In this document: piece by piece, positions 13,945 to 22,623 of the stretch
How positions within the stretch are numbered: position 1 is the first letter of the stretch
How the letters are laid out: each line of letters begins with the position of its first letter
Assembly (NCBI GenBank): GCA_050999155.1
Contig: JBPCPM010000177.1
Location: forward strand, 1 to 44,875
Source of the DNA: JBPCPM01 sp050999155
Lineage (GTDB): Bacteria; Actinomycetota; Thermoleophilia; Solirubrobacterales; 70-9
DNA length: 44,875 nt
Reading direction: 5' to 3'
Position numbers and translations under genes: made by a program
The notes under the pieces: generated by a model
Databases searched by the model: none
What the model was told of the DNA's origin: nothing
Seen by the model: only the letters and a program-made list of their open reading frames with translations

Positions 13945-15375
13945 TCATCCGCGACCCATCGCGACCAGCTCCCGGGCGCGGGCACTGATCGCGTACAAAC
14001 CCGCCACGTAGACCAGCCCCGCCCCCGTGCCGACGGCGAGAACCGGCGCATCGCGCAGCACCCAGGCCGCGACGGCCACCGGGACGCCGACGGCCAGCGC
14101 CGGCAGCAGCACCCGCGGGCTCGGCACGAACCCCAGCAGCCGCCGGGTCACCACGAGCCCTCCGACCAGGACCAGCCCCTCCGACCCGACCGTGACCGCG
14201 GCCGCCGCCACGATCCCGAACGCCGGGATCAAGGCGAGGTTCAGTCCGACGTTGACCACGAGCCCTGCGACGTTGAGCCACAGGGCGCGGCGTTGCAGCT
14301 CGGCGGCGATCAGCGCGTAACCCAGCACGCCGTTGACGAACCCCAAGCCGGCCGCGAACACCAGGAGCCGCAGCGGGCCAGCGGCGCCGTCGAAGCCGGA
14401 CCCCGCGATCAGCTCGATCAGCCCGGGGGCCAGCACCGCTCCGAGCAGCCCCAGGGGCACGGCGGCGCAGGTAAACACGTCCCAGGCGGCCTGGACGGTG
14501 GAGCGAAACCGCTGGTCGCCCGGGTCGAATCGCGCCAGCACCGCGAACACAGAGCCCAGCAGCACCCCGCCGAACACCCCGATGATCTCGATCACCCGGT
14601 ACGACAGCGCGTAGAGCCCGACGTCGCCGATAGGGCGAAAGAGCGAGATCATCAACGTGTCGGCTCGGACATAGAGCTCGTTGATGGCCAACGCGAGCCC
14701 GACGGGCAGGCTGGCGGTCAGCAGCCACCGCCACAGCCGCAGATCCGCGCGGAATCCGATCGACAGGCTTCCCCGCACGACCGCCACCGTGACCAGCAGG
14801 GTGACGAGCGCGCCCAGCCCGGCCGCCCCGATCGCGGCGAAGAACCCGAGATCCAGCGCCGCAACGATGACCACCCCGCCCAGGGAGGCGGCCCGCCCGA
14901 CCGTCTCGGCCAGCGCGGCTCGGTCCATTCGCAGGTCGGCCTGAAGCTTGGCCGTAAGCGACGAGGTCAGCAGGCCGAACAGCAGCGGCACGCCCGCGAT
15001 CAGGATCGCCAGCCGCACGTCGGGCTCGTACGGCAACGCGAGCCCGATCAGGCCCGCCACGGCCACCACCACGACCGACAAGAGCAGCCGGATGGTCAGC
15101 GCGTTTCCCACCAGCTCCCGCGCCCGCTCGGGGCTCCGTGACAGCTCGCGCACCACGATGGTGAACAGCCCGACGTCGGCGAGCACGCCAAACATCTGCA
15201 CGTAAACGAGCGCCAGTGAGAACCGGCCGTAGTCCTCGGGGCCGAGATACCGGGTGAGGATCGTGATCGAGGCGGCGGCGATCGCGAAGACGGCCGCCTT
15301 GCCTGTCATCTGGGTCAGCGTGTTGTAGGCGACCCGGCGGCCGATGGCCCGCTTGGGGGGCGGCTGCTCGTTCAC
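13945..15375 (-). CDS. Wzx-type polysaccharide flippase (MOP superfamily)
   Basis: 476 residues with 12-14 hydrophobic helices and no signal peptide. The N-terminus (VAYNTLTQMTGKAAVFAIAA, then TRYLGPEDYGRFSLAL) is the hallmark of MOP-family oligosaccharide flippases, which move polyprenyl-linked oligosaccharides across the membrane. GTG start at 15375, a few bases after the stop of the acyltransferase gene upstream, so it is the last gene of the 13945-22428 minus-strand run. A second flippase domain is fused to a glycosyltransferase at 20005-22428, so the locus has two export routes or two substrates. Confidence 0.88.
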   Translation of the reverse strand: MNEQPPPKRAIGRRVAYNTLTQMTGKAAVFAIAAASITILTRYLGPEDYGRFSLALVYVQMFGVLADVGLFTIVVRELSRSPERARELVGNALTIRLLLSVVVVAVAGLIGLALPYEPDVRLAILIAGVPLLFGLLTSSLTAKLQADLRMDRAALAETVGRAASLGGVVIVAALDLGFFAAIGAAGLGALVTLLVTVAVVRGSLSIGFRADLRLWRWLLTASLPVGLALAINELYVRADTLMISLFRPIGDVGLYALSYRVIEIIGVFGGVLLGSVFAVLARFDPGDQRFRSTVQAAWDVFTCAAVPLGLLGAVLAPGLIELIAGSGFDGAAGPLRLLVFAAGLGFVNGVLGYALIAAELQRRALWLNVAGLVVNVGLNLALIPAFGIVAAAAVTVGSEGLVLVGGLVVTRRLLGFVPSPRVLLPALAVGVPVAVAAWVLRDAPVLAVGTGAGLVYVAGLYAISARARELVAMGRG

Positions 15376-15378
15376 CGG

Positions 15379-16638
15379 CTAGGCCTCGGAGCGTCGTGGC
15401 GGGGACTCGCCGGTCGCCGGCGGCGCCGGGGTCTTCAAGTACGGCACGCGACCGAACCGCGGCTTGATGCGCAGAAACGGCCGCTCGAGCCCGTACCAGC
15501 TGGCCGACGCGAAGGCGAGCGCGCCGGCTACGCCGACGAGGATCCAGCCCAGTTCGGCCGGCAGGCCCGGGACGCCGTCGAAGCCCCAGCGGTCGAGCTG
15601 GACGAGCCAGGCGAAGTGCCACAAATAGAAGCCGTAGCTGATCATCCCCAGCCACTGCAGCGTGCGGCTCGCGAGTATCCGCCCGGTGAGCCCGTGGCTC
15701 GCGGTCGCGAAGATGCTCGGGACCAACAGCGCGGCCGCCCCGATCGTGTAGAGCAGGTGCCGGCCGAGGAACTGCTCGGCCCCGATCCGCTGGTTCGTGT
15801 TGCCCGTCAGGCCGAGCAGGGCCCCCGAGGCGCCGATGGCCACAATCGCGACCGCCCAGACCACGTCGGGGCGCCGGTCGAAGAACCCCATGACGCCCGG
15901 CAGCGTGTCGCGGTCGCGCCAGGCCACCGTCGCGACTGCCATGGCCATACCGATGGCGAACTGGTCAAGCGACGCGGGCAGGGCCGAGAGGACGGGATCG
16001 GGCGTCAGCACCACACCCGTCCCGACGCCCTCGAACGCGGAGGCGTCGACACGCGCCCCGCTGAGCAGCACGATCAGCTTGTAGGCCTCGCTGATGACCA
16101 CCAGCGCCCCGAGGCCGAGCAGCTGGGCGCGCAACCAGGGGATCCCCCGGCGCTCGGCCAGGCGCCGGACGCCGAGCGCGTAGAAGGGCAGGGCCAGGTA
16201 GAAGGAGACCTCGACGCAGATGGTCCACGCCTGGGCGATCCCTCCGAGCAGCGTCTCGGTGCTGCCGTAGAGCTGCAGGAAGCCGTAGTAGACGGGGATG
16301 CCCTCGAGCGTGAACACGCCCGAGAGGCCCAGCCACAGCGCGATGACCGTGAGCGCGACCCAGTAGGCGGGCAGGATGCGCAGCCCCCGGCGCGCGAGGT
16401 AGCCGCCGGTCCCCGGCACGGGCCCGCCCTCGGCGTGGGCCAGCACGAAGGGGCGGAACAGCAGGAAGGCCGAGAGCATGAAGAACATCGGCACCACGAG
16501 CTCGAGGCGGCTGAGGTACTGCTCGACCGTGCTCCCCTGACCGCCCGTGGCGAAGAACACCGCGTGCACGATCAGTACGGCGACGGCGCCCAGTCCGCGC
16601 AGGGAGTCGGTCCGGGGGAAGTAGCCGCGGCGGGCCAT
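15379..16638 (-). CDS. Acyltransferase-3 family membrane protein (OafA-like), copy 2
   Basis: 419 residues, about ten membrane segments. The N-terminus PRTDSLRGLGAVAVLIVHAVFF carries the Arg and His positions of the acyltransferase-3 fold that take acyl groups across the membrane to decorate surface glycans. Further family motifs include PMFFMLSAFLLFRPF and ICVEVSFYLALPFY (membrane-embedded Glu). The ATG at 16638 overlaps the stop of copy 1 by one base (TGATG). It is a tandem paralogue of the 16638-17927 protein, with the same motif order but modest identity. Probable role: O-acetylation or acylation of the locus polysaccharide. Confidence 0.88.
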   Translation of the reverse strand: MARRGYFPRTDSLRGLGAVAVLIVHAVFFATGGQGSTVEQYLSRLELVVPMFFMLSAFLLFRPFVLAHAEGGPVPGTGGYLARRGLRILPAYWVALTVIALWLGLSGVFTLEGIPVYYGFLQLYGSTETLLGGIAQAWTICVEVSFYLALPFYALGVRRLAERRGIPWLRAQLLGLGALVVISEAYKLIVLLSGARVDASAFEGVGTGVVLTPDPVLSALPASLDQFAIGMAMAVATVAWRDRDTLPGVMGFFDRRPDVVWAVAIVAIGASGALLGLTGNTNQRIGAEQFLGRHLLYTIGAAALLVPSIFATASHGLTGRILASRTLQWLGMISYGFYLWHFAWLVQLDRWGFDGVPGLPAELGWILVGVAGALAFASASWYGLERPFLRIKPRFGRVPYLKTPAPPATGESPPRRSEA

Positions 16639-17927
16639 CAGGAGCCCGCGGGACGGGGCCCTTCAGGGGATCCCAGCGGCGGGTGGGCGGGGCGGTCGCC
16701 AGAGACCATGCCCGACGCGGCGGTGGGCGACCCGAGGCCGGCGTCGGCCGCGTCGAAATCGGGATCGCGGGGCTGGGGTCGCTCGCGGGGCACGAGCCGT
16801 CGCAGGCGCATGAACGGCCGCTCCACCAGGTACCAGCTGAGCGCCCCGAAGGTGACGCCGCCCGTCACGGCCACCGCGATCCACTCCATGTAGGGGTGGA
16901 TGCCGGGGAAGTTGCCGTACTCGTGCTCGAAGGCGAACTGCAGCACAGGCACGTGCCACAGGTACACGCCGTAGGAGATCATCCCGAGCCACAGCAGCGC
17001 CGGGTGGCCCAGCAACCGCCGGACAGCGCCGCGCGTCGGGGCGCCGAACACTGCCGGCAGCGCCATGGAGAGGGCGACGATCCCGTAGAGCTGGTGCAGG
17101 GCCAGGGCGCTGAACAGGCTGGCCGGGGCCTCGAAGGCCAGCCCGGTGAACCCGAGCCCGTAGGCGGCCGTCAACAGCGCACCGAGTGCCGCCAGCCAGG
17201 CGATGAGGGGGCGCCGCTCGATCAGCCGCAGCGGCCGGGGCATCCGGGCGCCGCCCTGGAAGTGCACGCTGGCCACGGCCAGGCCCATTCCGAGAGCGAA
17301 GTGGTCGAGTTGGCCGGGAAGCCACAGCTGCCGGGTGGTGACGCCGGGGGGGTAGGCGGAGATCTGCCAGCTGATTGCGATCACGTACAGCACGGCGAGG
17401 CCAGCGATCTCGGTCGCCATGAACCACCGGCGGCCCGTCCACCGGCCGGCGACCCCGATGGCGATCGCGTACACGGGGAGGATCGCGTAGAAGGCGATCT
17501 CGATCCCGAGCGTCCACGCCGGGACGATCCCCCGGAAGAGGCTGTCGACCGTGTACATCTGGGCGAAGCCGTAGTAGCGCAGGACGCCCTCGACGGTGAA
17601 CAGGTACGAGAACCCGAGTGCCAGACCGACGATGGTGAGCGCAGCCCAGTACCCGGGGATGATCCGCAGGACCCGCCGCCACGCGTAGGGCCCGATTCGA
17701 GGCCGGGTGTCGCCGGCGCGCCGGGCTCGCACGAACGGCCGGTACAGCAGAAAGCCCGAGATCACGAAGAAGATCGGGACGCCGACCTCCAGACGGCCGA
17801 AGATCGGCGAGAAGAAGGCAACCCCGTCGAGGCCGCTGCCGTAGCCGACGGCGTGGTAGAGCACGATGGACATGGCGGCCAGCCCGCGCAGGCTGTCCAT
17901 GAGGGGAAACCGGAGATCGCGGGCCAC
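16638..17927 (-). CDS. Acyltransferase-3 family membrane protein (OafA-like), copy 1
   Basis: 429 residues, about ten membrane segments with the motifs FPLMDSLRGLAAMSIVLYHAVG (N-terminal His), PIFFVISGFLLYRPF and LGIEIAFYAILPVY. The C-terminal tail of about 50 residues is Pro- and Asp-rich and probably cytosolic. GTG start at 17927, directly after the upstream GT39-like gene stop. The next gene is its tandem paralogue. The two may acylate different sugars or different positions of one repeat unit. Confidence 0.88.
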   Translation of the reverse strand: MARDLRFPLMDSLRGLAAMSIVLYHAVGYGSGLDGVAFFSPIFGRLEVGVPIFFVISGFLLYRPFVRARRAGDTRPRIGPYAWRRVLRIIPGYWAALTIVGLALGFSYLFTVEGVLRYYGFAQMYTVDSLFRGIVPAWTLGIEIAFYAILPVYAIAIGVAGRWTGRRWFMATEIAGLAVLYVIAISWQISAYPPGVTTRQLWLPGQLDHFALGMGLAVASVHFQGGARMPRPLRLIERRPLIAWLAALGALLTAAYGLGFTGLAFEAPASLFSALALHQLYGIVALSMALPAVFGAPTRGAVRRLLGHPALLWLGMISYGVYLWHVPVLQFAFEHEYGNFPGIHPYMEWIAVAVTGGVTFGALSWYLVERPFMRLRRLVPRERPQPRDPDFDAADAGLGSPTAASGMVSGDRPAHPPLGSPEGPRPAGS

Positions 17928-19235
17928 TCAGGCGCTCCCGGGCTCCGCTCCGGCGGTCCGGCCGCGCCGACCGGTCCCGAAGCGGACCCACGCGGTCTGA
18001 GCCAGCGGCGCGGCGAGCAGGATCATCAGCGGTTCGAGCGGCACGCGGTAGCGGAAGTTGCCGTAGAGCACGAACCCGTACAGGGGCACCGCGGCAACCA
18101 GCAGCGCCAGGGCCCCGCGCCCCGCCGCCGAGCCGAGGATGACCCGACGGCAGACCACCAGCGAGGCGGCGAAGGCCACCAGCAACAGCCAGTTCGCCGG
18201 ATAGGCGATGTCCTGGGCCACCGCCGCGGTGCCGGCGCCGTCGACCAGCGGGGCCCCGTTGGGGTCCAGCCAGATGCCCAGGGCCGGACCGGGACCGGAG
18301 TTCAAAAACCACAACTTGCGGGGGATGAGCTCCAGCTCGCGGCCCGGATGGGAGCGCATCCACTCCAGCGCGTCGGCGCGCAGGATCTCGGCGTCGCGGA
18401 GCTCGCGGGCGGGACCGCGCAGGCCGGCGCTCGGGGCCAGCAACTCCGGCCGCGGGTAGGTGGCGCCCCCGGTGGCCGTCGGGTTGTGGCCCGACCAGAG
18501 CGTCTGGGCGCCGTTGGTCGACACCGGCACGAAGGCGTCGAGGGCTATGGCGTTTCGGACGGTCCACGGGGCGACGACCAGCACCACGCCCGCCACGAGC
18601 AGGGCAGCCGGGGCCAGCAGCGCGCGCCACTGTCGTCCCGTCGACCAGGCGGCCAGGGGTACCAGCGCGAGCAAAAAGCCTTCTCCTCGCGTCAGCGCCG
18701 CGAGGCCGACCAGCCCGCCGATGGCCAGCGCGCCCAGGCGCCGTGAGGGATCGACGGCGAGAGCCGCCCCCAGGACGCCGAGCACCATGAGCGTGTACAG
18801 CGTCTCGGGCATCAGCACGTCGGTGAACATCACCGCGCCCGGCGACAGGGCCAGGGCGCTCGAGGCGGCGACGGCGCCCGCCCGCCCGAAGGCGTGCCGG
18901 GCGAGGGCGTAGAGGGCGGCGACGGCGGCGGCCCCGAGCACCGCGTTGAGGAGCTCCACGGCCAGCTGGTGTGTGCCCACGACCGCGTACACGCCGCCCA
19001 CAAGCGCGGTGAACGCCGGCGGCCAGCGGGCAGTCGCGGTCCCGTCGAGCAGCTCGTAGCCCTGCCCCTCGCTCAGCAGCGATCCGACCACGTGGTAGAA
19101 GAGCGTGTCGTTCGCGGGCAGGCCGCGCCGCTCGAGCGTCAGGACCCACACCACGCGCACGACGAGTGCCCCGGCCGCGATCGCCCCCGCGATCTGCGCG
19201 TCGCGCGAGCCGGCCCAGCGGCGCGCGGTCGACAT
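17928..19235 (-). CDS. GT39/ArnT-like membrane glycosyltransferase
   Basis: 435 residues with 9-11 hydrophobic helices. The first periplasmic loop has LPANDTLFYHVVGSLLSEGQGY (acidic catalytic-type Asp) and ARWPPAFTALVGGVYAVVG, the PPxxT-like motif of ArnT/PMT-type GT-C enzymes using polyprenyl-phosphate sugars. The large extracellular loop holds WSGHNPTATGGATYPRPELL. ATG at 19235 shares its first base with the stop of the methyltransferase gene (TGATG), so translation is coupled. Acceptor unknown. Confidence 0.78.
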   Translation of the reverse strand: MSTARRWAGSRDAQIAGAIAAGALVVRVVWVLTLERRGLPANDTLFYHVVGSLLSEGQGYELLDGTATARWPPAFTALVGGVYAVVGTHQLAVELLNAVLGAAAVAALYALARHAFGRAGAVAASSALALSPGAVMFTDVLMPETLYTLMVLGVLGAALAVDPSRRLGALAIGGLVGLAALTRGEGFLLALVPLAAWSTGRQWRALLAPAALLVAGVVLVVAPWTVRNAIALDAFVPVSTNGAQTLWSGHNPTATGGATYPRPELLAPSAGLRGPARELRDAEILRADALEWMRSHPGRELELIPRKLWFLNSGPGPALGIWLDPNGAPLVDGAGTAAVAQDIAYPANWLLLVAFAASLVVCRRVILGSAAGRGALALLVAAVPLYGFVLYGNFRYRVPLEPLMILLAAPLAQTAWVRFGTGRRGRTAGAEPGSA

Positions 19236-20008
19236 CACCGTCCTCGCACGCGGATGACGCAGTTCCACATGGCCAGCTCGCGCAGCCCGGGTACCCGGGC
19301 GATGGCGCGGGCCCACGGCCAGTAGCGGGGCTCGACCCGCTGGATCTCCAGGCCGGGCCGGCGCCGGACCTCGCGGATCGTCGGCCCGACGTGCACGGCC
19401 CACAGGCCGTCGCCGTAGGGGTTCTTGCGGGGCGGGCCGTGGCGCTTTTCGTACAACCGCGGCCCTCGGCGGGGGCCGAGGAAGTGGTAGGGGCTCATGT
19501 CGTGCCCGCCCCACGGCGAGTACCAGTTGGTCCAGGAGATGTAGCCCCAGCCGCCGGGGCGCAGGATCCGCTCGATCTCGGCGATCACTGCGGGCGTCTC
19601 CGGTGTGTGCTCGAGAAGGTTCGAGCAGAAGGCGCCGTCGATCGAGTCGTCGGGGAGATCGAGGTTCGCGGCGTCGGCGGCCACGAAGCCCTCCGGCGGG
19701 CCGCCGGCCGCCCGCGCCTCGTCCTCGGAGTTGTCGACGGGCACGACCTCGGCGCCGAGCGAGCGGAAGGCGGCCGTGTAGAAGCCCGGGCCGCATCCGA
19801 GATCGACCATCCGCTGGCCGCGCAGGGGTCCGTGACGGCGGTCAAGGTCGCGGGCGGCCTCGGCGGCCATCAGCGAGTAGAAGGGAATCGGCTCGGCCAC
19901 CTCGTTGCGCCACAGCCGCCACAGGGTGCGAGCCCGCTCGGGGCCGCGTAGCGCCGGACGGCCGAGGGCCTGGTCGACGGACTGCTCGATGGTGGCGGCA
20001 GCGCTCAT
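19235..20008 (-). CDS. SAM-dependent methyltransferase (class I)
   Basis: 257 residues. Motif I is MVDLGCGPGFYTAAF (about residues 68-82). The acidic residue after strand 2 is in VVPVDNSEDEA, motif II-like DGAFCSNLLEHTPE, and post-motif ILRPGGWGYISWTNWYSPWGG: a Methyltransf_11 type. The ATG at 20008 overlaps the stop of the GT4-flippase fusion (ATGA). In this context it may methylate a sugar or the polyprenyl-linked glycan, possibly as a chain terminator. The target is an inference. Confidence 0.82.
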   Translation of the reverse strand: MSAAATIEQSVDQALGRPALRGPERARTLWRLWRNEVAEPIPFYSLMAAEAARDLDRRHGPLRGQRMVDLGCGPGFYTAAFRSLGAEVVPVDNSEDEARAAGGPPEGFVAADAANLDLPDDSIDGAFCSNLLEHTPETPAVIAEIERILRPGGWGYISWTNWYSPWGGHDMSPYHFLGPRRGPRLYEKRHGPPRKNPYGDGLWAVHVGPTIREVRRRPGLEIQRVEPRYWPWARAIARVPGLRELAMWNCVIRVRGR

Positions 20009-22428
20009 GTCGCGGCTCCGGCCAGTCGCCGGGGCCGGCTGCGCAGCCCCAGCCCGACGAGCCCGACCGTGAGGATCGCCTGAAGGACGAGCAGCAGCTG
20101 CGCGACCGTGGTCAGCTCCGAGCCGATGCCTTGCAGCAACAGGGGTTCGGCGGCGGCAGCGACGCCCAGCAGCCACAGGAACTGGGCGCGGCCATGGGCG
20201 AGCAGGAACTGCACCGACAGATAGCCGCAGGCGAGCAGGCTCATGGCCAGCCCCAGCCACGGCAGGGCGCCGGCCGCTTGGGTGAGGCCGGGCCCGAACA
20301 CCGCGCGCAGCAGCGGCTCGCCGGCCACGGCGTACACGGCGACCATCGGCACGGCGACCAGGGCGACCAGGGCGAGCGTGCGCCCGAAGATGGGGCGGCC
20401 GTCCTCGCCGGACCCGGCTCGCCGGGTGGCTTCGGGCAGCAGGTACAGGCCGAGGCCGATCGCGACCCAGATGATCATCTTCGCGGCGACCGAAGCCGCG
20501 GCATAGGAGCCGGCGGCGGCGGCGCTGGCCTGGTGCTTGACGATGATCACGTCGACGTTCTGCAGCACGGCGATCAGCGCCAGGCCCGCGAGGGGAACGG
20601 CGGCGCGGCCGATCAGCTCGCCCAGGCGCCGGACCTCCTGTGAGCCCCCGTCCGGGGTTCCGAGCCGGCGCTCGATGACGCCGGTCAGTCCGAGCCCGGT
20701 CGCCACCAGGGCCGCCGTCGTTCCCAGGAACGCTCCGGTCGCGCCGAGGCCGATCCCGACCAGGACCAGCCCGAACCCCAGGCGCAGCCCGGCTTCGGCG
20801 ACGATGCTCAGGCCGACGGGCCGGAACGCGCCGAGGCCTTGCAGCACCCCTCGCTGGACGCTGAGCAGCAGCCACAGCGCTCCGGTGGGCAGCGCGGCGG
20901 CGGCGGCCCATGGCAGCTCGCTGGTTCCCAGCAGGGCGGCGATCGGCTCACGCAGCGGGATCGAGACGACCACGGTCCCCGCGAGCAGCCACAGCCCGGC
21001 GAACAGCCAGCGGTGGATGCCGGCAGCGGCGGCCGTGGGCTCGCGGGCCCCGGAGACCTCGCGGGCGACCGAGAGCTGCAGGGCCGAGCCGGGGATGGAG
21101 AGGATGAGAAAGCTCGAGATCAGGGCGGCCAGCGAGCCGTAGTCGGCGGCGCCGAGCAACCGGGCGAAGACGATTGTGAAGGCGAGCGCGATGACGTTCG
21201 ACGCCATGACCGCGCCGGCCATCCCGGCCGCACGTCCGGTGTCCGAGCGCGCGAGCGCGGCGACGGGGGAGACGGGCACGGCGCTGCGGGCGGTTGCGCG
21301 CAGCAGCTCCAGGCTCTCGCGGGCCGTGCGGTCCCAGGTGAACTCCCGCGAGCGCTCCAGCGCGTTGCGCGACAGCCGTTCGCGCAGTGCGTCGTCGCGG
21401 ACGATGCGCGCGGTGTGGGCCGCCAGGTCCTCGGGGTGGTCGGCCAGCAGGCCGGTCTCGCCGTCGACCACCGACTCGGGGAGACCACCGATGGCCAGTG
21501 CCACGCTGGGCGTGCCGCAGGCGGCGGCTTCCATGACCGACAAACACCAGCCCTCGGCCGAGGAGGCGGTCAGGTTCACCCACGAGCGCTGGAGCAGTGC
21601 ACGCTTGTGGTCCTCGGTGACGTGGCCGTGCATGCGAACGCGGTCGGCGAGGCCCCGGCGGTCGATCTCGGCTTCGAGCTCGGACCGGTGGTCGCCGTCG
21701 CCGGCGATGTCCAGGGTCGCCTCAGGCACGGCCTCCAGGCAGTCGAGAACGTGCTCGATGCGCTTGTAGCGCTTCAGGCGCCCGAGGTACAGCAGGGTGG
21801 GCTCCGGGCTCTTGTCCGCCGACCAGTAGGCATCGTGCTCGACGCCGATGTAGGACACGGTGACGGCGTCGGGGTCGATCTGGTGCTCGTCGGCGAGCTG
21901 CTCGCGGGTGGACTCCGAGATGGTCAGAAATGGCCGGTCGCGGTACAGCAGCCGCAGCGGCAGCGTCTCCAGGAGCAGAGCGGCGAGTTTTCCCTTGGGA
22001 CCCATCTCGCGGACGTAGTGGTCGCGGTGGACGTGGTGGACGAGCGTGACGCTCGGCGCTCGTAGCCACAGCGGCGACAGGAAGGTGATGCCGTTGACGA
22101 CCTCCAGCACGACGTCGGGATCGGGGACCAGGCCGCGCGCCTGGGCCCAGATGGCCCGGGGAAAGACGGTCGAACGACCGCCGACCCGGTGGACCTCGAG
22201 GCGCTCGGTGTAGCGCTCATGCGCCGCGGCCCCCTCGTAGGAGCAGGCAATGACCGACACCCGGTGACCCCACGCCACCCAGCGACTGATCTGGCCGTAG
22301 AGGTTGGTCCCGGTTCCGCCGCCCTGGGGATGGGTCCAGTCGCGGTCGGTCAGGACGCAGATGTGCAGGCGGTCACCCGGCCCCGCCCCGTCACCGAGCG
22401 CCGCGGAGGATTCTTCCCGCGCACGCAT
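20005..22428 (-). CDS. Fusion of GT4 glycosyltransferase and MOP-family flippase
   Basis: 807 residues in one frame with two halves. Residues 1-375: GT-B glycosyltransferase of family GT4, with HICVLTDRDWTHPQGGGTGT, the TISESTREQL segment, LLYLGRLKRYKRIEHVL and the donor-site EX7E region EGWCLSVMEAAACGTPSVA. Residues 395-807: a flippase with 12-14 helices beginning GAVMASNVIALAFTIVFARLLGAADYGSLAAL, the MOP-family signature. The linker is about 20 residues, with no stop or start cluster, and the halves share base composition. It starts at ATG 22428, 7 bases after TACGCT, without a Shine-Dalgarno. Probably adds a sugar at the inner face and flips the lipid-linked product. Confidence 0.85.
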   Translation of the reverse strand: MRAREESSAALGDGAGPGDRLHICVLTDRDWTHPQGGGTGTNLYGQISRWVAWGHRVSVIACSYEGAAAHERYTERLEVHRVGGRSTVFPRAIWAQARGLVPDPDVVLEVVNGITFLSPLWLRAPSVTLVHHVHRDHYVREMGPKGKLAALLLETLPLRLLYRDRPFLTISESTREQLADEHQIDPDAVTVSYIGVEHDAYWSADKSPEPTLLYLGRLKRYKRIEHVLDCLEAVPEATLDIAGDGDHRSELEAEIDRRGLADRVRMHGHVTEDHKRALLQRSWVNLTASSAEGWCLSVMEAAACGTPSVALAIGGLPESVVDGETGLLADHPEDLAAHTARIVRDDALRERLSRNALERSREFTWDRTARESLELLRATARSAVPVSPVAALARSDTGRAAGMAGAVMASNVIALAFTIVFARLLGAADYGSLAALISSFLILSIPGSALQLSVAREVSGAREPTAAAAGIHRWLFAGLWLLAGTVVVSIPLREPIAALLGTSELPWAAAAALPTGALWLLLSVQRGVLQGLGAFRPVGLSIVAEAGLRLGFGLVLVGIGLGATGAFLGTTAALVATGLGLTGVIERRLGTPDGGSQEVRRLGELIGRAAVPLAGLALIAVLQNVDVIIVKHQASAAAAGSYAAASVAAKMIIWVAIGLGLYLLPEATRRAGSGEDGRPIFGRTLALVALVAVPMVAVYAVAGEPLLRAVFGPGLTQAAGALPWLGLAMSLLACGYLSVQFLLAHGRAQFLWLLGVAAAAEPLLLQGIGSELTTVAQLLLVLQAILTVGLVGLGLRSRPRRLAGAAT

Positions 22429-22435
22429 TGGTAAA

Positions 22436-22441
22436 AGCGTA
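22436..22441 (-). promoter_or_regulatory. -10 hexamer TACGCT, leaderless promoter of the GT4-flippase fusion
   Basis: Minus-strand TACGCT, then 7 bases, then the ATG at 22428. No Shine-Dalgarno fits. It likely drives the minus-strand run to 13945. Confidence 0.5.
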
Positions 22442-22473
22442 CCGGCTGGGGTGGCCGTTCGACCGGCTGGCGG

Positions 22474-22623
22474 TTAGTGGGACTCGTGGACCAGGGCGTG
22501 GCCTTGGCCGCGTTTGATCAGCGTGCGGTTGGCCAGGAAGGCGAACGGGAAGGCGATGGCGAATCCGGCGGCCATCGAGGCCCACATCTTCCAGTCGAGC
22601 AGGCGCGTCCGGCCGGACGGGTT
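22474..22623 (-). pseudogene. Membrane-protein C-terminal fragment (DUF4396-like), in frame after the ligase stop
   Basis: Directly after the TAG of the O-antigen ligase gene, the same frame stays open for 49 codons. It encodes a hydrophobic helix (MWASMAAGFAIAFPFAFL) followed by ANRTLIKRGQGHALVHE and a TAA at 22476-22474. The helix plus NR-LI-RG-GHA-VHE pattern resembles the C-terminus of DUF4396 membrane proteins, by memory only. It is either a remnant of a deleted gene or a 37-residue micro-protein starting at ATG 22587. It accounts for most of the gap between the ligase and the GT4-flippase gene. Confidence 0.4.
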
